A stretch of DNA of 64,000 nt. It comes from Gillisia sp. Hel_I_86. GTDB lineage: Bacteria > Bacteroidota > Bacteroidia > Flavobacteriales > Flavobacteriaceae. Positions 34,050 to 41,574 of the stretch are shown one piece after another. The notes under the pieces were generated by a model that saw nothing but the letters and a program-made list of their open reading frames with translations, was not told where the DNA came from and made no database searches. Location: positions 124,001-188,000 of the forward strand of contig NZ_VISE01000001.1 of NCBI RefSeq assembly GCF_007827275.1, written 5' to 3'. The translations under genes and the position numbers were made by a program. Each line of letters starts with the position of its first letter. Positions within the stretch are counted from its first letter, which is position 1.

Positions 34050-34700
34050 TTATTGGGCACATAAATAAAACGGATTTGGATCTTCAAAAGCCAGAAAAAC
34101 AAAACCAAACTCAAAAGCATGTTCTATTCTAAAACAAAGCGCTTCCAATGGAATATAGTGCTCCATTCCTTCTCTTATAGAAAACTCTATAGGTAAGGAA
34201 TTGGTTACCAAATTATAATACTGCATCGCATTCTCCTCCTTACCCCTTTTGGGAGACATTAAAATTATTTTGGAATCTCGGCCTGTATTATTTGTAACTG
34301 CCAAATATTCCAAAGTGTAATCTCCAGCAGGTAATAGCATTTTATGGTCTTTGGAGGTATTCCAAGTATCTATGACCCCGTCATTATTAGTATCCATTCC
34401 CACAGGATCCATCTCTATCTCATGAAATCCGGATTCGGTATTTCCAAAATAGCAGTTTCCTTGATTGTCTTTAAGTGCCATGCGCACATATCTTAAATCT
34501 GAATTCGAACAGTTTGCATGGTTTTTCCATAAATCACCGGTTTCCACACTACGTGAGGTTGTAAGTGGAGTCACTCCCAAAGAGAGAACCCCCATACCGC
34601 TGGGATCATCAGAAATAACATTCGAATCATCGTTACTGCTGCAGCTTGTAAACAAGGACACAACCACTAATAGCGAGAGCATAATGCTGAGCTTTTTCAT
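34050..34700 (-). CDS. Hypothetical lipoprotein
   Basis: 216 residues with a clear lipoprotein signal (VVVSLFTSC, Cys20) and the Ser/Asn/Asp-rich linker SSNDDSNVISDD. The mature part has six Cys-free beta-like segments, an EF-hand-like acidic loop MDTNNDGVIDTW (about residues 104-115; D-x-N-x-D-G pattern) suited to calcium binding, and three Cys in the C-terminal half. No family recognised. Calcium binding is a plausible inference from the loop only. It converges on ggt, with two bases between the stops. Confidence 0.75.
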   Translation of the reverse strand: MKKLSIMLSLLVVVSLFTSCSSNDDSNVISDDPSGMGVLSLGVTPLTTSRSVETGDLWKNHANCSNSDLRYVRMALKDNQGNCYFGNTESGFHEIEMDPVGMDTNNDGVIDTWNTSKDHKMLLPAGDYTLEYLAVTNNTGRDSKIILMSPKRGKEENAMQYYNLVTNSLPIEFSIREGMEHYIPLEALCFRIEHAFEFGFVFLAFEDPNPFYLCAQ

Positions 34701-35129
34701 AATTAAAATTTTAAATTAAACATTGGCAACAGGAACAAAAACTTCATGATCCTGAGATTGCAATAAAAAAATCATCTAAACATCTGTGTTTAAAAGGGTA
34801 GTTTTTAAAAGGAGGGGAATTGAGGTATAGGGAAAATGGGGAAGGTATTACTTCTAATATTGATTATTAAAAGTAAGTAAAAACAGATAAAATGTAAAGG
34901 GGAAAAATCCCTATATTTTGAATTACGAATATAAAAATTTCTTAAAACCGACTATCCCCGCAAAGACGTAGGGGTATCTCGCCAGTTTCATTTTAGCCGT
35001 AGAGACCAAAATCCGTCACGAAAACTCGGGATTGTATTTTGCCGCACCTGGAATTGCGAAAAAGCAGTTCCGACCCTTTGCATTCCTCTCGCTTTGCTTG
35101 TCGATGCATAAGGAGAGGTGAATAGGGGA

Positions 35130-35151
35130 CCCCGAGGCAGAGACGTCGGGG
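35130..35151. repeat. GC-rich palindrome of a dispersed family
   Basis: CCCCGAGG and CGTCGGGG arms separated by CAGAGA give an imperfect 22-bp palindrome. A partial copy (CCCGAGGCAG) recurs at 51701-51710, and CTATCCCCGC..GTAGGGGTAT near 34951 is similar in style. Confidence 0.5.
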
Positions 35152-35434
35152 AATTTTTAGATTAAGAAATACAATTTCATTTTTAAATAAGATGAACTAT
35201 TGGTCGCTTAACTTATAGGAAGGTCTAATTGGGTGTGTGTTTACAATTGATAGAGTATGCACAACTCGATTAAGAGTGTTTCATTTTTAATATTTGGGAC
35301 AAAAGAAAAGCTGTCCGAAATAAATCGGACAACCTCTTCTATTAACACCTCTAATTATTAATAAAACAATTACAGGTCATTAATAAACTAACTCAGCGAA
35401 CAAGGCATCCCCCCGGTTGACAAATCCGCTGGAG

Positions 35435-35925
35435 TTATATTTTTGCAATATCATTCAATTCTTGAACTGATCTTCCACCTGATATTGCTTTTATACGAAC
35501 ATAATTAGAATAAGTATGATCAAAAGCCGAAAAATGACAAATCAATAGCTACTTGATTCCTATTACATACATCTAAAGCTTTACATCTATACCACATGAA
35601 GACTCTCAACTTAATTGTTCAGTCTTACCTGTACCTCATGGGCAATTATTAAATCACCATCATTAACTTGAGATAACATCTCCATTGCATAGTGAGTTAT
35701 TAACTTTACCGAATGATTGACTAAGACTGTATTTGAGAATAATCGCGGCGTGTACACTATAATTATAGCATTTTCTTGAGCAGCACATTCAAAGTAGACA
35801 AAATTACCTCCTTTTTCTAAATCCTGCTCTGTTTAAGGAATCCTAAAAACAGCTGGTAGATTTTTATAATGATCAGCTACTCCACAATTAGGGTCGGCAT
35901 CTATTCCACAGCCATAGTTCCATGA
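35435..35925 (-). pseudogene. Decayed gene of unknown family
   Basis: On the minus strand a frame reads SWNYGCGIDADPNCGVADHY...VFRIP from 35925, meets TAA at 35835-35833, then continues in the same frame for 73 codons (TEQDLEKGGNFVYFECAAQENAIIIVYTPRLF...IIAHEVQVRLNN) to a second TAA at 35613-35611. A further piece with protein-like composition, AFDHTYSNYVRIKAISGGR then SVQELNDIAKI, ends at 35435 in another frame. The pattern (gene-like residues, two stops, a frameshift, no start codon) indicates a remnant. I do not recognise the family. Confidence 0.5.
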
Positions 35926-36152
35926 TTACATCGTTTTGATTAATAAAATAATATGTTTAGAATAGGTTATAAAATTTTTACTCAAATAGCCATGAGAATA
36001 CTTTTATTTTAGTGTCCAATGCTATTTTTTTAATTTTATAAAACAAGAAGGTGCGGGTGGGGGTGACTTACTTGTCTAAAGCAAAGATATAGGGATATCT
36101 TGATTTCTACCTATGGGGGAATTCCCCCATTATTCGAAATTCATGCTAGCGC

Positions 36153-37175
36153 CTAGTTATGCTGTAAATCGATTAAATTATGGCTTATAGCGTATATGAT
36201 GCTTTCCAAAATCGTATCAGAATTTGTACGCCTAACGATATTTGCCCTGTGCTTCTCTATAGTCTTAGGGGATATAAACAGGATATCAGAAATTTCTTTC
36301 GTTTTATAGCCTTTGCACAATAATTTAATTATTTCTTTTTCTCTTTTTGTAAAACTAAATTCTGCCAGATTGGAGTTTTCTTCGAAACAATTTTCAACAT
36401 TTACCGAATGACTGCCCACCTCTTCTTTGATCATGGCGTTTTCATCAGAGAAATGGATCATCATAATAAATTGTCCATGGAGCATCTTATCCAATTTGCA
36501 AAAACTAATTTTGGCATTTCTAATTTTATTGTCCTTTAGCTGTAATGCGGTTGTAGTAACCGCTTTCATATGCTTGCCATGTGCAAAATTTCTTAAACTT
36601 GCCCTAACCTTGGTTTTATTTTCACAATTCACAAAATCGGTAAGTTTCAAATTCTCAACGTCCAGGTTATTCAGTTTAAATGATTCCTTAAATGAATCAT
36701 TCATTGTAATTATAGTATCCTCCTGTAATAAGACTACAGGGTTAACCAACAAATTAAAAAGACCAAGAAAAGAATCCTTCCAGTAATTGGTAATGGAGGA
36801 CTTGGAATGAACCTGCTGAATAATTCTACTGAATATCTCAGATTGTGTTTTTGATGAGTACATAATCTCATCTATAGATTCTTTATATTCCTTATCAATC
36901 CCTTGTTTAAAGTTGTCATCGGCATACATAACCAACCAACATTTATTCAAGAAATGGGTTGATTTAAAATTTGAAATGTTTTTCAAACTTTTTGGCGGTA
37001 ATGAGGTTTGATCTATAAAGATGATATCGGGCAATAAACCTACCGCCAAATTATAGCCGGAATGCATTGAATTCACACAACTTATTTCAAAATACACACT
37101 TAAGTTTTCCTTTAAATTAGATACGAACCCTGGTTGATTCCCTATAACCAATAGTTGCTTTTTCTCCGTTCTCAT
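36153..37175 (-). CDS. Orphan regulator: degenerate receiver, PAS-like middle, LuxR-type HTH
   Basis: 340 residues. Residues 1-120 resemble a response-regulator receiver: Asp55 in DIIFIDQTSLPP is at the phosphoacceptor place and a Lys occurs in MYSSKTQSE, but the acidic pair after strand 1 is missing (LLVIGNQPGF), so normal Mg-dependent phosphorylation is doubtful. Residues about 140-245 look PAS-like (LVNPVVLLQEDTIITMNDSFKESF). Residues about 272-335 are a LuxR/GerE DNA-binding domain (FTKREKEIIKLLCKGYKTKEISDILFISPKTIEKHRANI). No histidine kinase is adjacent. It is isolated by repeat-rich gaps of 1.4 and 0.6 kb. Confidence 0.85.
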   Translation of the reverse strand: MRTEKKQLLVIGNQPGFVSNLKENLSVYFEISCVNSMHSGYNLAVGLLPDIIFIDQTSLPPKSLKNISNFKSTHFLNKCWLVMYADDNFKQGIDKEYKESIDEIMYSSKTQSEIFSRIIQQVHSKSSITNYWKDSFLGLFNLLVNPVVLLQEDTIITMNDSFKESFKLNNLDVENLKLTDFVNCENKTKVRASLRNFAHGKHMKAVTTTALQLKDNKIRNAKISFCKLDKMLHGQFIMMIHFSDENAMIKEEVGSHSVNVENCFEENSNLAEFSFTKREKEIIKLLCKGYKTKEISDILFISPKTIEKHRANIVRRTNSDTILESIIYAISHNLIDLQHN

Positions 37176-37467
37176 CCCTTATAAAGATATTTACATTAAT
37201 TAATAATATGTACGTAGGTAAAGAATTGAACATGTAAAAAAGTTCGCAAATGCGACTTGTTTTCGGAGCAAGGGGGTAAAAGAATCTTTTTAAAATTTTG
37301 CCAGGGTAATTGGCGATAATCGTGGGGAATAAATCAGATAATAAATATATGGGAAATCACCCATATGAAAAACATTAAACAGGTAATATTACACTGACAA
37401 TCAATATGTTAAAAAATCGTTTAGAAGCGTTTTACGTTAGATGAAAACAAATGTTATATAAGTTATT

Positions 37468-37620
37468 ATTGTTTGTCCGTTTTTTGTCCTAATAGTTCTC
37501 TCGTCACCCTGAATTTATTTCAGGGTCTTTATATTGTATTGATTAACATTGTAATGAGATTCTGAAACAAGTTCAGAATGACGTCCTTTTCAGTTTAGGA
37601 TACTTTACGGCCAAACAAAG
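37468..37620. repeat. Palindromic MITE-like element, copy 2
   Basis: About 153 bp. Left end ATTGTTTGTCCGT and right end ACGGCCAAACAAAG are inverted repeats of each other with one mismatch. Each half carries a hairpin core: CCCTGAATTTATTTCAGGG on the left and TTCTGAAACAAGTTCAGAA on the right, the latter in inverted orientation. Homologous to 26553-26712. Confidence 0.75.
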
Positions 37621-37777
37621 TTGTTATTTAATATAATCCCTTTTTATTTTACTTTATAACTATTAGGTCCAGTAGGTAATTACCTATTGAAATTATTCTC
37701 CTATATTATCCTGAAGTTTTACGTTTAAATTAACAAGCCTTAAGTGAAGCTTACTTTTTAGTTAGCAACAGTTTAAG

Positions 37778-37785
37778 TACCTTTG
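37778..37785 (+). promoter_or_regulatory. -7 box (TACCTTTG) of uvrA
   Basis: Exact TAnnTTTG match 17 bases before ATG 37803, giving a very short leader. It argues against the in-frame TTG at 37791 as the start, since that would sit at or before the transcription start. Confidence 0.55.
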
Positions 37786-37802
37786 CGGACTTGATAAAAA
37801 AT

Positions 37803-40640
37803 ATGGCTAAAGCTGAAGAAAACATTGAAGTATTAGGGGCTCGGGTTCATAATTTAAAGAATATAGATGTTAGCATTCCCCGTGAAAAATTAGTGGTTAT
37901 AACCGGTCTCTCCGGGTCTGGGAAATCATCCCTGGCATTCGACACCATTTATGCTGAAGGACAGCGTCGTTATATTGAAACCTTTTCGTCCTATGCGAGA
38001 CAGTTCCTAGGGGGGATGGAGCGTCCAGATGTAGATAAAATTGAAGGTCTCTCTCCTGTAATTGCCATAGAGCAAAAAACTACAAGTAAAAATCCACGTA
38101 GTACCGTTGGTACCATTACCGAAATATATGATTTTTTAAGGCTCCTTTTCGCTAGGACCGGGGATGCATTTAGTTATAATACCGGTGAAAAAATGGTGAG
38201 TTATAATGATGAGCAAATCAAAGAGCTTATTATTAAAAACTTCCCCGGAAAAAAAATAAGTATTCTGGCACCGGTCATTAGGTCCAGAAAAGGACATTAT
38301 AGGGAATTATTTGAGCAAATTGCAAAACAGGGATTTGTGAAGGTAAGAACCGATGGAGAAGTTCGAGACCTTATAAAGGGAATGAAATTGGATAGGTACA
38401 AAATCCATGAAATTGAAATTGTTGTAGATCGTTTAAAGATCGACGAGAATGCAGAAGACCATAAGAGGTTAGAAGAAAGCATTAAAACTGCCATGTATCA
38501 TGGGGAAGATGTGTTAATGGTCTTAGAGCAAGACTCTAATGAAGTTAGATATTTTAGTAGGAATCTAATGTGTCCAACTTCTGGAATTTCTTATCCAAAT
38601 CCAGAACCAAATAATTTTTCGTTTAATTCGCCAAAAGGAGCTTGTCCTAATTGTAACGGAATTGGAACTCTTTATAAAATCAATGTAGATAAGGTTATTC
38701 CGAAAAAAAACCTTTCAATAAAAAATGGCGCCTTAGTGCCACATGGACCTCAAAAAAAGAGCTGGATATTTTCCCAATTGGAACTTATCGCAGAACGATT
38801 TGAATTTAAATTAAGTGACCCGGTAGAGAATATACCAGAAGCTGCTCTGGAAATGATCCTTTTTGGGGGAAAGGAAAAATTTTCCAAGCAATCTGATACC
38901 TTAGGCATCACCAGGGACTTTAAAATTGATTTTGAAGGAGTCGCAACCTTTATAGAGAACACCTATAACAACAATGAATCTACCTCCTTAAGACGTTGGG
39001 CGAAAGAATATATGGATAAAATAGACTGTCCCGTTTGTCGCGGCAGTAGATTGCGTCAAGAGTCTTTGTATTTCAAAATCAACAATCAGAATATAGCTGA
39101 ACTTGCAAATAAAGATATCACAGATCTTGCTAGTTGGTTTTCAAATTTGGAAGCAAGCCTTTCAGAAAAACAATTACAAATAGCCTCCGAAGTTATAAAA
39201 GAAATCCGCACCCGTTTGCAATTTTTGGTAGATGTTGGGCTTACCTATTTATCCCTTAACAGAAGTTCTAAATCCCTTTCTGGAGGAGAAGCTCAAAGAA
39301 TTAGATTGGCCACACAAATTGGATCGCAATTGGTTGGAGTGCTCTACATTCTCGATGAACCAAGTATTGGATTGCACCAACGAGACAATGAAAAGCTGAT
39401 AAATTCCTTGGAAGCGCTTAGGGACATAGGAAATTCAGTAATTGTTGTGGAACATGATAAGGATATGATAGAGCGTGCAGATCACGTGATAGATATTGGT
39501 CCTAAGGCTGGAAAACATGGTGGAGAAATTATAAGCCAAGGAACTCCGGCACAAATAAAAGAGCACAATACCATTACCGCTTGCTATCTTAATGGCACTA
39601 TGGAAATTGAGATCCCCAAAAAGCGAAGAAAAGGAAATGGAAAAAACATTGTACTTAGCGGAGCTACAGGAAACAACTTAAAAAATGTTACTATAAAGGT
39701 TCCTTTAGGTAAAATGATCGCGGTAACCGGGGTTTCTGGAAGTGGAAAATCCACCTTGATCAACGAAACCTTATACCCTATTATGAATGCCTTTTACTTT
39801 AATGGTGTAAAGGTACCAATGCCTTATAAGAGCATTAAAGGTCTGGAACATATAGATAAGGTAATAGATATCAACCAATCTCCTATTGGTAGGACCCCTC
39901 GATCCAACCCTGCTACTTATACAGGCTTATTTTCTGAAGTCAGGAACCTGTTTGCTAAAACTCCTGAATCGTTGATTAGAGGGTATAAGCCAGGAAGATT
40001 CAGTTTTAATGTAAAAGGAGGAAGGTGCGAAACTTGCAGAGGTGGCGGACTTCGGGTTATTGAAATGAATTTTCTACCAGATGTTTATGTAGAATGTGAA
40101 ACCTGCCAAGGAAAAAGGTTCAATAGGGAAACACTGGAAATTCGATATAAAGGAAAATCTATCTCGGATGTTTTGGAAATGACCATTGAAGAAGCAACAG
40201 ATTTCTTTGAATTGATCCCGAAGATCTACAGAAAATTAAAAACTTTAAGGGATGTTGGTTTAGGATACATCACACTCGGTCAACAAAGTACGACCCTTTC
40301 CGGGGGCGAAGCCCAAAGAATAAAGCTATCAACAGAACTCTCTAAGCGCGATACCGGCAATACTTTTTATATATTAGACGAGCCTACCACCGGTCTTCAT
40401 TTCGAAGACGTTCGGGTTTTAATGGACGTGCTTAATAAATTAGCAAATAAGGGAAATACTGTGGTTATTATAGAGCATAATTTAGATGTTATAAAATTAG
40501 CCGATCATATAATAGACATTGGTTACGAAGGTGGAAAAAATGGTGGAGAGGTAATTGTTACCGGAACCCCCGAGGTAGTTGCAAAGCACAAGAGAAGTCA
40601 TACTGCACATTATTTAAGGAAAGAATTAAAAATAAATTAA
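37803..40640 (+). CDS. uvrA: UvrABC excinuclease subunit A
   Basis: A 945-residue DNA-damage recognition ATPase of nucleotide excision repair. Two ABC cassettes are present: Walker A GLSGSGKSS near residue 35 and GVSGSGKST near 645, and LSGGEAQRI signatures in each half, with ILDEPSIGLH and ILDEPTTGLH Walker B motifs. The C-terminal zinc module CETCRGGG...CETCQGKRF is intact. In the first zinc module, the usual CxxC is CPTS (followed by CPNC), so one ligand is Ser; I believe this is common in Bacteroidota UvrA. Start at ATG 37803 (MAKAEENIEVLGARVHNLKNI). Followed at 20 bp by a LOG-family gene. Confidence 0.97.
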   Translation: MAKAEENIEVLGARVHNLKNIDVSIPREKLVVITGLSGSGKSSLAFDTIYAEGQRRYIETFSSYARQFLGGMERPDVDKIEGLSPVIAIEQKTTSKNPRSTVGTITEIYDFLRLLFARTGDAFSYNTGEKMVSYNDEQIKELIIKNFPGKKISILAPVIRSRKGHYRELFEQIAKQGFVKVRTDGEVRDLIKGMKLDRYKIHEIEIVVDRLKIDENAEDHKRLEESIKTAMYHGEDVLMVLEQDSNEVRYFSRNLMCPTSGISYPNPEPNNFSFNSPKGACPNCNGIGTLYKINVDKVIPKKNLSIKNGALVPHGPQKKSWIFSQLELIAERFEFKLSDPVENIPEAALEMILFGGKEKFSKQSDTLGITRDFKIDFEGVATFIENTYNNNESTSLRRWAKEYMDKIDCPVCRGSRLRQESLYFKINNQNIAELANKDITDLASWFSNLEASLSEKQLQIASEVIKEIRTRLQFLVDVGLTYLSLNRSSKSLSGGEAQRIRLATQIGSQLVGVLYILDEPSIGLHQRDNEKLINSLEALRDIGNSVIVVEHDKDMIERADHVIDIGPKAGKHGGEIISQGTPAQIKEHNTITACYLNGTMEIEIPKKRRKGNGKNIVLSGATGNNLKNVTIKVPLGKMIAVTGVSGSGKSTLINETLYPIMNAFYFNGVKVPMPYKSIKGLEHIDKVIDINQSPIGRTPRSNPATYTGLFSEVRNLFAKTPESLIRGYKPGRFSFNVKGGRCETCRGGGLRVIEMNFLPDVYVECETCQGKRFNRETLEIRYKGKSISDVLEMTIEEATDFFELIPKIYRKLKTLRDVGLGYITLGQQSTTLSGGEAQRIKLSTELSKRDTGNTFYILDEPTTGLHFEDVRVLMDVLNKLANKGNTVVIIEHNLDVIKLADHIIDIGYEGGKNGGEVIVTGTPEVVAKHKRSHTAHYLRKELKIN

Positions 40641-40659
40641 GATTTTGAACGATACAAAA

Positions 40660-41349
40660 ATGAGAGCTAAACAAGGCAATAAAGCATGGAATCAAATTAA
40701 AACAAATGATTCTTGGGCTATTTTTAAAATAATGGGTGAGTTTGTAAAAGGATACGAAAAACTAAGTCAGATTGGGCCTTGCGTTTCTGTTTTTGGATCT
40801 GCACGTACAAAACCAGACCAAAAATATTATAAATTGACCGAGAAGATCGCTCAAAAAATAGTGGATCATGGATATGGAGTAATTACCGGAGGTGGTCCTG
40901 GAATTATGGAAGCTGGAAATAAAGGAGCACATCTTGCAGGTGGAACTTCGGTTGGACTGAATATAGAATTGCCTTTCGAACAGCATGACAACCCATATAT
41001 AGATCATGATAAAAGTTTGGACTTCGATTATTTCTTTGTTAGAAAAGTGATGTTCGTTAAATATTCCCAAGGTTTTGTGGTGATGCCTGGAGGTTTTGGA
41101 ACTTTAGATGAACTTTTTGAAGCAATCACCTTGATTCAAACCAATAAAATTGACAAATTTCCAATTATCCTTGTAGGACGAGAATATTGGGGAGGATTAA
41201 TAGATTGGATTAGAACTACTTTATTTGACGATTTTCAGAATATAAGTGATGGCGATATAGATTTGGTGCAAGTAGTAGATACCGAAGATGAAGTAATTGC
41301 TATCCTGGATGATTTTTATGATGAATATAACTTGAGCCCTAACTTCTAA
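40660..41349 (+). CDS. LOG family (TIGR00730) nucleoside-5'-monophosphate phosphoribohydrolase
   Basis: A 229-residue Rossmann-fold protein of the LOG/lysine-decarboxylase-like family. The signature motifs GGGPGIMEAGNKGA and MPGGFGTLDELFEAIT are intact, and the arginine and glutamate in them form the known active site that cleaves the N-glycosidic bond of nucleoside monophosphates (cytokinin ribotides in plants; AMP-type substrates in bacteria). ATG 40660 is preferred; an in-frame TTG at 40645, five bases after the uvrA stop, would add five residues. It probably shares the uvrA transcript. Not a true lysine decarboxylase despite old annotations. Confidence 0.92.
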   Translation: MRAKQGNKAWNQIKTNDSWAIFKIMGEFVKGYEKLSQIGPCVSVFGSARTKPDQKYYKLTEKIAQKIVDHGYGVITGGGPGIMEAGNKGAHLAGGTSVGLNIELPFEQHDNPYIDHDKSLDFDYFFVRKVMFVKYSQGFVVMPGGFGTLDELFEAITLIQTNKIDKFPIILVGREYWGGLIDWIRTTLFDDFQNISDGDIDLVQVVDTEDEVIAILDDFYDEYNLSPNF

Positions 41350-41448
41350 GAAACCAGAGCAGCTCTGAATTTGTAGATGGTATTGAACTTTTAGAATAAA
41401 TTTAAATGTTTATCCGGAAAAACACCTAATATGCAGATTAGAACGAAT

Positions 41449-41542
41449 ATTGTCCCGTCGAGCGTAGTCGAGACGTTTTTATTTGACCTTTCGACTGCGC
41501 TCAAGGTGACAAAAACTTACTTTAGATACCTAAACGGACAAT
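41449..41542. repeat. Palindromic element, copy 3 (short form)
   Basis: 94 bp bounded by ATTGTCC (41449-41455) and GGACAAT (41536-41542), perfect terminal inverted repeats. Inside, CGTCGAGCGTAGTCGAGACG and CTTTCGACTGCGCTCAAGG face each other as inverted arms. The right end (TTTAGATAC..TAAACGGACAAT) resembles the right ends of copies 1 and 2. It lies directly upstream of, and in-frame with, the M1-like gene. Confidence 0.65.
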
Positions 41543-41574
41543 CCAGTAAACTAATTTCTAATGTATGTTGTCCC

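Larger units (their letters stand above)
34701..36152. other. Gene-poor interval (1.45 kb)
   Basis: Contains a palindromic block at 35130-35151, an inverted repeat GTCCGA..TCGGAC at 35313-35330, and a decayed coding region (35435-35925, minus strand). No intact gene longer than about 70 codons was found. Composition stays AT-rich like the surroundings. The combination of repeats and a dead gene suggests an eroding accessory spot next to the orphan regulator at 36153. Confidence 0.6.
37176..37802. other. Gene-free interval (627 bp) upstream of uvrA
   Basis: Contains copy 2 of the palindromic element (37468-37620) and the uvrA promoter box. Otherwise AT-rich without gene-like frames. The long leader between the regulator and the element has no recognisable motif. 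Confidence 0.6.

Noticed and set aside
41431-41574. N-terminal extension of the M1-like protein from ATG 41431
   Set aside because: Passes through a palindromic repeat element and would bury the signal peptide 48 residues inside the protein.
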